From: Butyrivibrio fibrisolvens
GTDB taxonomy: Bacteria > Bacillota > Clostridia > Lachnospirales > Lachnospiraceae
Direction of reading: 5' to 3'
Assembly: GCF_037113525.1 (NCBI RefSeq)
Contig: NZ_CP146963.1
Span: 1,736,001 to 1,800,000, forward strand
Length of the DNA: 64,000 bases
Position numbers and translations under genes: made by a program. Positions 40,819 to 50,758 of the stretch are shown one piece after another. The notes beneath the pieces are model-generated. The model made no database searches. It saw only the letters and a list, made by a program, of their open reading frames with translations, and had not been told where the DNA came from. Every line of letters begins with the position of its first letter. Position 1 is the stretch's first letter.

Positions 40819-43086
40819 ATGTCTTTTAACAAATACACAGGAATAGTCTGTACCATAATTACACTGATGACTGTGCTTGTTGCTATTGTATTTATGAATG
40901 CTGAAAAATTAGGTGTTTCCAGTGTAACATCTGATATATCTGCTGATGAAAACGGCGCTTTTTCAGACAGAGATCTGGATTCTTCCTATACAGAATCCTC
41001 AGCAATTTATATAGATTTAAGTGATATAGACGGATATACAAGTGGCGGAGCATATGAACTTGATGGAGATCTGTATATTGCAACAGCAGGAACATATGTC
41101 TTAAGCGGCACACTTGAGAACAATCAGGTTATAGTAAATGCTTCTGATGCAAAGGTTCAGATAGTACTTAATGGAGTTACGATCACCAATGACAGCTTGC
41201 CAGCAATATATGTGGCAGCAGCTGATAAGGTGTTCATAACACTTGAAGAAGGATCTGAGAATGTAATTGAATCTGCAGGGTTAAGTGAAGAAGCTGCAAT
41301 AGCAGCAGATGTTGATGCAGCCATATATTCAAGTTGCGATCTTACGATCAATGGTTCAGGAACGCTTTATGTTACAGCAACAGGCGGGCATGGTGTTAAG
41401 AGTAAGGATGATCTGGTAATAACAGGTGGAAACATCACAGTTACAGCGGATGATAATTGTCTTGTGGGAAAAGACTCTGTTCGTATATGTGATGGAATTT
41501 TAAACCTGACGGCGGGTAATGATGCTATAAAGGCAAATAATGATTCCGATGAAGATAAAGGATATGTAACTATCACGGGTGGTGAATTTACAATTACAGC
41601 TGATCATGACGGTATTTCTGCTGTTACTTATGTGGATATATCAGGTGGAAGCTTTGATATCACAACAGGCGGCGGATATGAAAATGCAGCAGCTCATACA
41701 GATGAGATGATGCCGGGCGGCGGAAATATGGGCGGCGGCAGACATGATATGGATGGCGGAAATGCACCTGGAAATGGCGATAATACAGAATCTTCGGATA
41801 CAGAAGAAACACCAGAGATGGGTGAAGCACCTGACATGAATGGCGATATGCCAGAGATGGGTGAAGCCCCTGAAATGGATGGTGACATGCCGGAGATGGG
41901 CGAAGCACCTGAAATGGATGGTGACATGCCGGAGATGGGCGAAGCACCTGAAATGGATGGTGATATGCCGGAAATGGGCGAGGCTCCAGATATGAATGGA
42001 GATAATTCTGAATCATCAGACCAGGTAGAAACAGTTGATGCATCAGAAACTGAAGACGAAGAATCCGACAGCTCTAAAGCAATCAAAGCAGGAACTAAGA
42101 TTACAATTTCAGGCGGAGCGATAGTAATCAACAGTTCTGACGACGCGATCCACAGCGACGGAGACCTTCTTATCTCAGACGGCACGATCACTATTTCCAC
42201 AGGTGATGATGGATTACATGCAGAGAACGAACTTAATATAGAAAACGGAACTGTCGTAATTGAAACAAGTTACGAAGGAATAGAAGCATATTTTATCAAC
42301 ATCTATGATGGAGATATAAGCGTAACATCAACAGATGATGGAATGAATGCTGGCGGCGGCTCAGATTCTTTTTCCATGATGGGTGGTCAGATGCCTGGTG
42401 GCATGAATCATGACAATATGGACAGTGCTGATGCCGGAAGTTCTGACCGTGAAGATTCAGACAACATAAATACTGATGAAAATAGTATTGAAGGACGAGG
42501 CGAAGATGCGAATGTATCTGACGGTCAGGAGGTAGATGAAAGCGATTCAGAAGATACCGAGATCCAGTGCCTTGCAATCTACGGCGGCAATATATACGTA
42601 AATGCAGCAGGCGACGGTCTTGATTCTAACGGCGATCTTATCATCTACGGTGGCAACATTATAGTTGACGGTCCTGAGAACGGAGCTAACGGTTCCCTTG
42701 ACTCCGGTACAGAAAGCGGCGGCGAACTTATCGTTAATGGCGGTACAGTTATAGCACTCGGAAGCTCAGGAATGCTTGAGTCCTTCTCTGATACTTCAGA
42801 GCAGAACTCATTCGTAGTTGTTTTTGATGAGGGATATGTATCAGGAGATGTTATTACAATAACTGATCCTGACGGCAATGTAATATACGAATATACAGTA
42901 GCAAAGAGCGGAACAGCAGTTATATTCAGCAGTGCTGACCTTGTACTTGGACAGACTTATACTGTTTCAATAAATGGTACAACATCAGAAGAAATAACTT
43001 TAGATAGTGTATCTTCAGGTTCTGTTTCCTCTATGGGAGGCATGATGGGACCGGGAAAAGGCGGCGACGATGCCTCCCGAGGCTAA
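40819..43086 (+). CDS. DUF4353 (carbohydrate-binding-like) cell-surface protein
   Basis: A 755-residue protein with an N-terminal membrane anchor/signal (residues 9-29). Beta-helix-like repeats of the form ITGGNITVTADDNCL, ISGGAIVINSSDDAIHSDGD and IYGGNIYVNAAGDGLDSNGD are typical of DUF4353. A Met/Gly/Pro/Glu-rich low-complexity block (about 330-400) interrupts it. Overall strongly acidic. It closes the VTC/DUF4956 locus. Surface sugar or metal binding is possible but unproven. Confidence 0.85.
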   Translation: MSFNKYTGIVCTIITLMTVLVAIVFMNAEKLGVSSVTSDISADENGAFSDRDLDSSYTESSAIYIDLSDIDGYTSGGAYELDGDLYIATAGTYVLSGTLENNQVIVNASDAKVQIVLNGVTITNDSLPAIYVAAADKVFITLEEGSENVIESAGLSEEAAIAADVDAAIYSSCDLTINGSGTLYVTATGGHGVKSKDDLVITGGNITVTADDNCLVGKDSVRICDGILNLTAGNDAIKANNDSDEDKGYVTITGGEFTITADHDGISAVTYVDISGGSFDITTGGGYENAAAHTDEMMPGGGNMGGGRHDMDGGNAPGNGDNTESSDTEETPEMGEAPDMNGDMPEMGEAPEMDGDMPEMGEAPEMDGDMPEMGEAPEMDGDMPEMGEAPDMNGDNSESSDQVETVDASETEDEESDSSKAIKAGTKITISGGAIVINSSDDAIHSDGDLLISDGTITISTGDDGLHAENELNIENGTVVIETSYEGIEAYFINIYDGDISVTSTDDGMNAGGGSDSFSMMGGQMPGGMNHDNMDSADAGSSDREDSDNINTDENSIEGRGEDANVSDGQEVDESDSEDTEIQCLAIYGGNIYVNAAGDGLDSNGDLIIYGGNIIVDGPENGANGSLDSGTESGGELIVNGGTVIALGSSGMLESFSDTSEQNSFVVVFDEGYVSGDVITITDPDGNVIYEYTVAKSGTAVIFSSADLVLGQTYTVSINGTTSEEITLDSVSSGSVSSMGGMMGPGKGGDDASRG
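41812..42000 (+). repeat. In-frame 33-36 bp coding repeats
   Basis: Five tandem copies encoding PEMGEAPEMDGDM (first and last copies with D-M-N in place of E-M-D-G). DNA identity is highest in the middle copies, a sign of recent unequal exchange. Met- and acid-rich, a possible metal-binding stretch. Confidence 0.8.
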
Positions 43087-43217
43087 TCCTATCCTTGACA
43101 GAGAGCCATTACAGGCGTAAACTTAAGTTATTGTAAAATTGTATAAACAAATGCTGATTTTGGGCATGATATACAAAATATTGTACAATGAAAACTGAAT
43201 AAGGAGGTGCTCCTGTA

Positions 43218-44777
43218 ATGAGTATTAGTATTACTACGGTTGTAATTATAGCAGTAGTAGTAGCTGCACTTTCTGTCATCATTACCGTTAACGTTAACAA
43301 TGCACGTCATAAGAAAAATGACGCAGCTAAGATCGGCAGTGCTGAAGAAAGAGCAAGAAAGATCATTGACGATGCCCTCAAATCTGCAGAAGATACGAAA
43401 CGTGAAAAACTCCTTGAGGTAAAGGAAGAGTCCCTGAAGACTAAGAATGACCTGGAAAAAGAAGTTCGTGACCGCAGAGCAGAAATTCAGCGCTCTGAGA
43501 GACGTATACAGCAGAAAGAGGAGAATGTCGAGAAGAGATCAGAAGCGATCGAAAGAAGAGAGCAGAGCCTGAGTGCCCGCGAGGAAAATCTTACAAAGAA
43601 GACCGCGGAGATTCAGAAGCTTGATGAGGAGAGACGTAAGGAACTTGAGAAGATCTCAGGACTTACAGCTGATCAGGCTAAAGAATACTTACTCAAGATC
43701 GTTGAAGATGATGTTAAGCATGAATCGGCAGTCATGATCAAGAACATCGAAGCCGAGGCTAAGGAAGAAGCTGATAAGAGGGCTAAGGAGATTGTGATAG
43801 GAGCCATCCAAAGATGCGCCGCAGACCATGTCTCTGAATCTACTATTTCAGTTGTTCAGTTGCCAAGCGACGAAATGAAAGGACGTATTATTGGACGAGA
43901 GGGTCGTAATATTCGTACACTCGAGACCATGACAGGTGTTGATCTTATCATTGATGATACACCTGAAGCTGTCGTTATTTCTGGTTTTGATCCTATCCGT
44001 CGTGAAGTTGCGAGAGTTGCTCTTGAGAAACTCATCGTAGATGGTCGTATCCATCCTGCAAGAATTGAGGAAATGGTTGAGAAGGCAAAGAAGGAAGTTG
44101 CCACTCAGATCAAAGAAGAAGGCGAAGCAGCATCAATGGAAGCTGGAGTTCATGGACTTCACCCTGAAATCATCAAACTTCTCGGAAGACTTAAATTCCG
44201 TACAAGTTATGGGCAGAATGTTCTTAAACACTCGATTGAAGTATCTCAGTTGTGCGGTCTGATGGCAGGCGAGCTTGGCCTTGACATCCGTATCGCTAAG
44301 AGAGCAGGACTTCTTCATGACATCGGTAAAGCCGTTGACCATGAAATGGAAGGCTCACACGTACAGCTGGGTGCAGATATCTGTCGCAAGTACAAGGAGT
44401 CAGCTCTGATCACCAATGCTGTCGAGGCACACCATGGTGATGTTGAACCTCAGTCTCTGATTGCAGTTCTGGTACAGGCAGCAGATGCTATTTCTGCAGC
44501 TCGTCCTGGTGCAAGAAGAGAGACGCTGGAGACATATACCACAAGACTTAAACAGCTTGAAGATATCACTAACAGCTTTAAGGGCGTTGAAAGCTCTTAT
44601 GCTATTCAGGCAGGACGTGAAGTTCGTGTAATGGTAGTTCCGGATCAGGTTACAGATGCCGATATGGTTATTCTGGCACATGATATTTCTCAGAAGATTG
44701 AAGCTGAGATGGAATACCCTGGACAGATCAAAGTCAATGTCATCCGCGAGAGCAGAGCAACAGATTTCGCAAAATGA
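43218..44777 (+). CDS. rny: Ribonuclease Y
   Basis: A 519-residue membrane-anchored endoribonuclease that starts mRNA decay. N-terminal membrane helix (3-25), long coiled coil (about 35-200), KH domain (LPSDEMKGRIIGREGRNIRTLE, about 215-275) and HD domain with LLHDIGKAVDHE (about 365) as catalytic metal site. AAGGAGGTG lies before the ATG. Normal length. Confidence 0.96.
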   Translation: MSISITTVVIIAVVVAALSVIITVNVNNARHKKNDAAKIGSAEERARKIIDDALKSAEDTKREKLLEVKEESLKTKNDLEKEVRDRRAEIQRSERRIQQKEENVEKRSEAIERREQSLSAREENLTKKTAEIQKLDEERRKELEKISGLTADQAKEYLLKIVEDDVKHESAVMIKNIEAEAKEEADKRAKEIVIGAIQRCAADHVSESTISVVQLPSDEMKGRIIGREGRNIRTLETMTGVDLIIDDTPEAVVISGFDPIRREVARVALEKLIVDGRIHPARIEEMVEKAKKEVATQIKEEGEAASMEAGVHGLHPEIIKLLGRLKFRTSYGQNVLKHSIEVSQLCGLMAGELGLDIRIAKRAGLLHDIGKAVDHEMEGSHVQLGADICRKYKESALITNAVEAHHGDVEPQSLIAVLVQAADAISAARPGARRETLETYTTRLKQLEDITNSFKGVESSYAIQAGREVRVMVVPDQVTDADMVILAHDISQKIEAEMEYPGQIKVNVIRESRATDFAK

Positions 44778-44813
44778 TGCTTGCGAAGTTGCATAACCTA
44801 AAATGAAAACAAT

Positions 44814-44848
44814 AAAAGAGTCGAACTTGTTTCGGCTCTTTTTGAATT
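44814..44848 (+). terminator. Terminator of rny
   Basis: AAAGAGTCGAA pairs with TTCGGCTCTTT, running into TTTTTG. Confidence 0.8.
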
Positions 44849-45047
44849 AATGGCATAGTTGTTTTGATCTTGTACTCGTTACGGTATATTCTGAATTCAT
44901 GATAGATTCTATGATGATTTGAAGTTGCGCACATTTTATAAATGTTTTAGAATAAAGAGCTGTTATTGCCTTGTGAAGATGGTTAGTATATGCTAACATA
45001 TTTTTGATGATTTATTTATATATTATAAAAGACAGGGGGCATTAATT

Positions 45048-45416
45048 ATGCACGAATCAGGGGAAGATTATCTCGAAACCATATATATATTAAAGAAAAG
45101 AAATGGAAGTGTTCGTTCTGTAGATGTGGCCAACGAACTTAATTTTTCCAGACCAAGTGTATCAAGGGCTGTAGGTATCCTTAAGGAAGATGGATATCTG
45201 ACAGTAGGTGAGGACGGAGAACTTGTCCTTACAAAACTTGGCACAGAGAAAGCCAAGAATGTATATGACAGACACACCAGTCTTACAAAGTTTTTGATGC
45301 TCACTGCCGGCGTTGATGAGCAGACCGCAGAAACAGATGCCTGCAGGATCGAACATATAATAAGTGCCAGCACCTTTGCTGGAATCAAGAAGTACATTAA
45401 GGAGAATAGTAAATAA
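45048..45416 (+). CDS. DtxR/MntR family metal-dependent regulator
   Basis: A 122-residue repressor that binds DNA when loaded with metal. Winged helix: VRSVDVANELNFSRPSVSRAVGILKEDGYLTV. Ligand-type residues: D7 and E10 in EDYLETIY, H in DRHTSLTKFL, and C-x2-E-H in DACRIEHIIS. A Cys in the position where MntR has Glu and DtxR has Cys points toward iron rather than manganese; this is inference from the motif alone. It is shorter than MntR by about 20 residues. AGGGGG ribosome site. Confidence 0.85.
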   Translation: MHESGEDYLETIYILKKRNGSVRSVDVANELNFSRPSVSRAVGILKEDGYLTVGEDGELVLTKLGTEKAKNVYDRHTSLTKFLMLTAGVDEQTAETDACRIEHIISASTFAGIKKYIKENSK

Positions 45417-45499
45417 GCCGATCAATTCTTTGGACAAGTACCGGCAAAGCAGTACTAGTGCCGAATGAAGATAAAAGGTTTATTTACGGAAGGATTTAA

Positions 45500-47185
45500 A
45501 TGCTCCCAGATAAGTTCATAAATAGAATGAAATACATGCTGGGCCAGGAATGCGACGCGTTTCTGGTCTCTTTTGAATGTGAGAGAAGTAAGGCACTTCG
45601 CCTTAATCCGCTAAAGCTCCAGGGCGGAAGGGATGAGGCTAAAGGTAAGCTGCCTTATGAGACCAAAGACATCTTATGGGAAGAGAATGGTTTTGTGTAC
45701 AAGGACGAGGACGAGCCGGGTAAGTCTGCGCTTCACATGGCAGGCCTTTATTATATTCAGGAGCCAAGTGCCATGTCACCGGTTGCCTACCTTGATCCAA
45801 AGCCTGGTCACAGAGTCCTTGATCTGTGCGCAGCTCCCGGAGGAAAGAGTACTCAGATAGCCGGAAGAATGCAGGGTAGGGGAGTACTTATTTCTAATGA
45901 GATAAATGCAGGAAGAGCCAAGATCCTTTCTGAGAACATAGAAAGAATGGGCATTTCTAATGCTATGGTCTTAAATGAGACTCCGGAGAATCTGTCATCC
46001 CGCTTTGAAGGATGGTTTGACAGGATTCTGATCGACGCACCATGTTCAGGTGAAGGTATGTTCAGGAAAAATGAGGATGCTGTAACCAACTGGTCGCCTG
46101 ATAATGTCAGACTCTGCGCGAACAGGCAGGACGGAATTCTTGATAATGCTGCGGCAATGCTGGCGCCAAATGGAAGGCTTGTATATTCTACCTGCACATT
46201 TGCTCCTGATGAAGATGAGGGAACTATCTACAGGTTCTTATTAAGGCATCCTGAGTTTAAAGTGTGCGAAGTACCTCTCTTTGAAGGAATGGACAGAGGT
46301 AATCCAGAATGGGCACTTATTGACAGTGCTGATGAAGGAACCTGGCACGATCAGCCTTCACAGGAAATCTCACAGCAGTTATCCGGCTGCATAAGACTAT
46401 GGCCTCATCACCTTAAGGGAGAAGGTCACTTCCTTGCAGTCCTTGAAAGAGTTAATGAGGCAGAAGCCAAAGATGCAGATGCTGAGCCTGTAACCTACTG
46501 CCCAGGCGGATTCCAGCGAGGTATTAAGATTGAGCAGAAGAACATGAGTGCAAAAGAGCAGAATGACTCTAGCAATAATACCGATTCCTTTAAGGGGCTT
46601 TCTGATATTACCGGCAATGAAGCAGCAGATGCTCTGCCAGGAGCGGAAGTAAAGAAGGAAACCAAAAAGAAACTCAAAGCCAAAGACAGAAGAGCCATGG
46701 ATAAAAACGCCGGAAGAAATCTCAAAGGATCTTCCAGAGGCGGAAGTGCTCTTGATATGGCAGCAAAGCTCTGGGAAGAATTTGCAGGCGAAGTTTTGAC
46801 AGAGACTGGTTCTTCCAGACTTTACGGAACTTTATTTACTTTCGGAGATAATGTATATCTGGCTCCGCCCCTTATGCCTTCAACAGACAGGCTTAAGGTC
46901 ATGCGTCCCGGACTTCATCTTGGAACTATAAAAAAAGACAGATTTGAACCTTCTCATTCACTGGCTCTTTTTCTAAGAATGGAAGATGTGAAGCATAGCG
47001 CGGATTATCCGGCAGACAGCCAGGAGATAAAGGACTTTACATCCGGTCTTACACTTAGCGCCGGTCTTGAAAATGCCTGGTATCTTATTACTGCGGATGG
47101 CTGCAGCATAGGCTGGGCTAAGAGTGACGGAAGAAGGCTCAAAAACCACTATCCTAAGGGCCTTAGGATAAATTATGCAGATTAA
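45500..47185 (+). CDS. RsmB/RsmF-type RNA m5C methyltransferase
   Basis: A 561-residue SAM-dependent methyltransferase. Seen: HRVLDLCAAPGGKSTQIAGRM (SAM loop), the catalytic cysteine in LIDAPCSGEGMFRK (motif IV) and the second cysteine in LVYSTCTFAPDEDE (motif VI). The C-terminal PUA-like/RsmF domain (about 410-560) is separated by a charged linker (about 340-400, KKETKKKLKAKDRRAMDKNA). It would methylate rRNA cytosine. Length fits YebU/RsmF. Confidence 0.88.
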   Translation: MLPDKFINRMKYMLGQECDAFLVSFECERSKALRLNPLKLQGGRDEAKGKLPYETKDILWEENGFVYKDEDEPGKSALHMAGLYYIQEPSAMSPVAYLDPKPGHRVLDLCAAPGGKSTQIAGRMQGRGVLISNEINAGRAKILSENIERMGISNAMVLNETPENLSSRFEGWFDRILIDAPCSGEGMFRKNEDAVTNWSPDNVRLCANRQDGILDNAAAMLAPNGRLVYSTCTFAPDEDEGTIYRFLLRHPEFKVCEVPLFEGMDRGNPEWALIDSADEGTWHDQPSQEISQQLSGCIRLWPHHLKGEGHFLAVLERVNEAEAKDADAEPVTYCPGGFQRGIKIEQKNMSAKEQNDSSNNTDSFKGLSDITGNEAADALPGAEVKKETKKKLKAKDRRAMDKNAGRNLKGSSRGGSALDMAAKLWEEFAGEVLTETGSSRLYGTLFTFGDNVYLAPPLMPSTDRLKVMRPGLHLGTIKKDRFEPSHSLALFLRMEDVKHSADYPADSQEIKDFTSGLTLSAGLENAWYLITADGCSIGWAKSDGRRLKNHYPKGLRINYAD

Positions 47186-47202
47186 GAACAATTAAGTTGT
47201 TA

Positions 47203-47239
47203 TTTTTACGAAAATTTTTACGAAAATCTATGATATAAT
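47203..47239 (+). promoter_or_regulatory. Tandem 12-bp repeat and -10 box upstream of the pyrophosphatase gene
   Basis: TTTTTACGAAAA occurs twice in direct tandem (47203-47214, 47215-47226), eight bases before a perfect TATAAT (47234-47239). No matching -35 box is seen at 17 bases, so the repeats may be where an activator binds. Confidence 0.4.
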
Positions 47240-47336
47240 AAGTCTGGATTATTGACTGAAGATATTTAAAAACAAAGAAACATAGATCGGTCCTGGATTT
47301 CAGTGGATGGACCATTATAAACATGAGGATATTATT

Positions 47337-48980
47337 ATGAAAGAAGAACGTCCTGTATTTGTTGTCGGGCACAAGAATCCTGATACAGACAGCGTTTGTG
47401 CAGCTATTGCTTATGCAAGGCTTAAAACAATTGTTACCGGAAGAGCCTTCGAGCCAAGAAGAGCCGGACATCTTAATGAAGAGACAAGTTATGTTCTTGA
47501 CAGATTTGGAGTAGATAAGCCCCAGATGCTTACTGATGTTAGAACTCAGGTCAAGGATCTGGAGATCAGAAACCTGTCGGGTGCATCCGGAGAGACTTCG
47601 CTTAAAGATGCATGGGAGATCATGCGTAATGCCGGAGTTGTAACAGTTTGTGTTACCAAGGATGATCAGCTCCAGGGTATTATTACGACTAATGATATCG
47701 TTACATCTTACATGGATGTTTATGATTCAGATATTCTGTCGGATGCCAAGACATCTTACAGAAACATCGTTAAGACCCTTGATGGTAAGATGATCGTTGG
47801 TGATGAAAACGGCAACGTTGAAAAGGGTAAAGTAGTAGTTGCTGCTGCGAGCCCTGAGGTTATGGAGAATATCATCGATTCAGGTGACGTTGTTATTCTT
47901 GGTAACCGTTACGAGACCCAGCTTTGTGCTCTTGAAATGGATGCAGACTGCATCATCGTATGTGACGGTGCAGAAGTTGCGCAGACAATTCAGAAACAGG
48001 CTGTTGCCCATAACTGCCGTATCATTACAACGCCACATGATACATTCACGGCATCAAGACTTGTCAACAGTAGTATGCCTATCGAGCATTTCATGAAGAG
48101 CGAGGGACTTGTTTCCTTCCACATGGATGACTATATAGAAGATATACAGGAAGTAATGGCGCAGGAGCGTCACCGTTATTTCCCTGTACTTGATGAAGAT
48201 GACAAGTACATAGGTATGATCTCACGTCGTAACTTCCTGGGTGCAAGGAAGAAACAGCTCATACTTGTCGATCATAATGAAAAGAATCAGGCAGTACACG
48301 GTATAGAGTCTGCAGAGCTTTTAGAGATCATCGATCACCACAGACTCGGAACGATCTCTACATCTTCACCTGTATTTTTCAGAAATCAGCCACTTGGTTC
48401 TACTTCTACTATCGTATACCTTATGTATAAAGAGAATCAGGTTGATATAGATCCTCAGACAGCAGGCCTTCTTATGGCTGCTATACTGTCTGATACTCTT
48501 ATGTACAGAAGCCCTACATGTACTCAGATTGACAGAAATGCAGGTGCTGAGCTTTCAAAGATAGCCGGCGTTGATGCAGAAGCTTTTGCCATGGAAATGT
48601 TCCATGCCGGAAGTAATCTTGGATCTAAGACTGTTCCTGAGATCATTCATCAGGATTTCAAGAAATTTACAGTTGATAACAAGACCATCGGCATCGGACA
48701 GATCAATTCCATGAGTGCTGAAGAACTTGGCGAGATCAAGCAGAAAGTCATACCGGAGCTGGATAAGACTCTTAAGGCGGACGGTATTGATATGATTTTC
48801 TTCCTGCTGACCAACATATTAAAGGAATCGTCGGATGTTGTGTTTGCAGGTAATGGAGCGGAAACAATAATAGAAAACGGATTTTCAGTTGAAACAAGAA
48901 ATAAAGGAGCATATCTTCAAGGCGTAGTGTCCCGTAAGAAACAGTTTCTTCCGACAATTGTTGATACCCTCGAAGGGTAA
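47337..48980 (+). CDS. ppaC: Manganese-dependent inorganic pyrophosphatase with CBS/DRTGG insert
   Basis: A 547-residue family II pyrophosphatase. The ATG at 47337 has TGAGGA eight bases upstream. Seen: GHKNPDTDSVCAAIAYARL (metal ligands H12, D16, D18), a regulatory insert of two CBS domains around a DRTGG domain (about 70-295), then the DHH motif IIDHHRLG and the C-terminal DHHA2 domain. CBS versions are controlled by adenine nucleotides. It lies 26 bp before the GGDEF/EAL gene and could share its transcript. Confidence 0.93.
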   Translation: MKEERPVFVVGHKNPDTDSVCAAIAYARLKTIVTGRAFEPRRAGHLNEETSYVLDRFGVDKPQMLTDVRTQVKDLEIRNLSGASGETSLKDAWEIMRNAGVVTVCVTKDDQLQGIITTNDIVTSYMDVYDSDILSDAKTSYRNIVKTLDGKMIVGDENGNVEKGKVVVAAASPEVMENIIDSGDVVILGNRYETQLCALEMDADCIIVCDGAEVAQTIQKQAVAHNCRIITTPHDTFTASRLVNSSMPIEHFMKSEGLVSFHMDDYIEDIQEVMAQERHRYFPVLDEDDKYIGMISRRNFLGARKKQLILVDHNEKNQAVHGIESAELLEIIDHHRLGTISTSSPVFFRNQPLGSTSTIVYLMYKENQVDIDPQTAGLLMAAILSDTLMYRSPTCTQIDRNAGAELSKIAGVDAEAFAMEMFHAGSNLGSKTVPEIIHQDFKKFTVDNKTIGIGQINSMSAEELGEIKQKVIPELDKTLKADGIDMIFFLLTNILKESSDVVFAGNGAETIIENGFSVETRNKGAYLQGVVSRKKQFLPTIVDTLEG

Positions 48981-49006
48981 TATAACTGGAAGCTTATCGG
49001 GAAAGG

Positions 49007-50722
49007 ATGAAGGTAATTTTGAAAGAGGTAGTAAGCAACAGGATATATCAGGAGTTTTCTGAGGTTTTATTGAAGAATGAGAATTCTACAAAGATCTCAC
49101 AGGAAGCTTTTGGAATAGTATCGAACTGGTTGCCATTGGGGAAAGTAGTATTAGAAGCAACATTAATACCGGGGGAAAACAATTATATCCTGGAGAAGAA
49201 GATCGTTTCCCGTCCTTTGTTTATCAAGGACAGGGAAGCGATATTATCTGATTATCAGGAGAAATTTTCTTTTGGGCCTGCTGACAATAATATCTGTTTT
49301 TTGTGTACATCAACAGCAGAAGATGGACACTTTACAGAGGAGGAAGCAGAGCATCTTAAAGCTTTTCTTTCTGAAATGTATATACATGTAGAGAGAATGT
49401 ACCTTGGGAAAGGACTTCAAAAGGCTTACATTACCCAAAAAGTCACAGGGCTTCCCAATCAGGCGGGCTATATGGCAAGAGTTATAGCTCATGTCAAAAA
49501 GAGTTCGTACGATGACTACACGTCTTTTTATTTTAATCTGCGTGGTTTTGGTCTTCTCAATTACGAATTCAGTGAAAAAGAAGTTGATGCAATTCTCAAA
49601 CGCTATGGAAGAGAACTTAAAAAGAGAATCGATGAAGGTGAGGAAGTAGGTCATCTTGGCGGTGATAACTTTGTTGCTTTTATAAAGAAGAACAGAGCAG
49701 AGTATTTCCTTAACCAGATAAAAGCAATTGAGACATATGGTGTATACAAGGGAAAGAAGATACCTGTTATCATAAGAGCTACAATTGGTGTATTTGATCT
49801 TGAAGCAAGGAAGATACATCATCCAGGAGAAATAATAGGTCAGCCTGGTGCGGCGCTTAATTACGCAAGAAGAAAACGTAAGAATGTCGTATGGCTTACA
49901 CCTGAGATCATGGATGAGATCTTTTTTGACAAACAGATATATGACGGACTTACAAGTGCTATCAATAATGGCGACATTACTACTTATTATCAGCCTAAGG
50001 TTAATCTTGAAACGGGTGAGGTAGTAGGTGCAGAAGCTCTTGTAAGATGGAATTATGGAGGAACGATGCTGGCACCTGATGCTTTCGTTCCGATACTTGA
50101 GAAGTCTACAAGGATCAGTGAGCTTGATTTTTATATATTAAGACAGGTTTGCCAGATGCTTGAAGAAAGAAAGAGGGAAGGCAAGACTGTAGTTCCGATC
50201 TCTGTTAATTTTTCAAAGAGAGATCTGGAGATACCCAATATTTCTTCAAGGATTACTGATATTATAGATAAATACGGCATTGACAAGGATGAGATCATTA
50301 TTGAGGTGACGGAGACAGCTTATTCCGATGAGCAGGAAAGACTGCTTTCATTCCTTAGGCAGATGAGAGATAACGATATCTCTACTTCTATTGATGACTT
50401 TGGAACAGGCTATTCATCATTATCCGTTATCCGTGAATATCCTGTCAGTGAGATCAAGATCGATAAATCCTTTATCGACAGGGCTGATCTTACAAGAGAA
50501 GATGAAGCTATCGTTGGTTCTGTTATCGCTATGGCCCGTATGTTAAGACTTAAGGTCATTACTGAGGGAGTTGATAAGTGTGAGCAGGTAGATTTTCTTC
50601 TTAGACTTGGATGCAGCAGAGCTCAGGGATTCCTTTTTGATAAACCTCTTTGCTATGATGATTTTAGTAAAGTTCTCGACAGAGGACGTTATGAGGTCAC
50701 ATGGGCTAAGAAAAGAAAATAA
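49007..50722 (+). CDS. GGDEF/EAL protein, likely c-di-GMP phosphodiesterase
   Basis: Up to 571 residues. The ATG is crowded against GGGAAAGG; a TTG four codons later is also possible. N-terminal about 140 residues are GAF-like. The GGDEF domain is degenerate (HLGGDNFVAF instead of GGDEF), so it probably does not make c-di-GMP. The EAL domain keeps its catalytic set: GAEALVRWNY, VNFSKRDL, IIEVTETA, SIDDFGTGYSSL, KIDKSF and ITEGVD. It directly precedes the type VII secretion locus by 36 bp and may be part of it. Confidence 0.88.
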   Translation: MKVILKEVVSNRIYQEFSEVLLKNENSTKISQEAFGIVSNWLPLGKVVLEATLIPGENNYILEKKIVSRPLFIKDREAILSDYQEKFSFGPADNNICFLCTSTAEDGHFTEEEAEHLKAFLSEMYIHVERMYLGKGLQKAYITQKVTGLPNQAGYMARVIAHVKKSSYDDYTSFYFNLRGFGLLNYEFSEKEVDAILKRYGRELKKRIDEGEEVGHLGGDNFVAFIKKNRAEYFLNQIKAIETYGVYKGKKIPVIIRATIGVFDLEARKIHHPGEIIGQPGAALNYARRKRKNVVWLTPEIMDEIFFDKQIYDGLTSAINNGDITTYYQPKVNLETGEVVGAEALVRWNYGGTMLAPDAFVPILEKSTRISELDFYILRQVCQMLEERKREGKTVVPISVNFSKRDLEIPNISSRITDIIDKYGIDKDEIIIEVTETAYSDEQERLLSFLRQMRDNDISTSIDDFGTGYSSLSVIREYPVSEIKIDKSFIDRADLTREDEAIVGSVIAMARMLRLKVITEGVDKCEQVDFLLRLGCSRAQGFLFDKPLCYDDFSKVLDRGRYEVTWAKKRK

Positions 50723-50758
50723 ACGCTAAAACACATTATTGGATATGCAGGATAAGAT

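Noticed and set aside
41660..42200. Pro/Ser/His-rich minus-strand genes opposite DUF4353
   Set aside because: Antisense shadows of the PEMGEAPEMDGDM repeats; no ribosome site.
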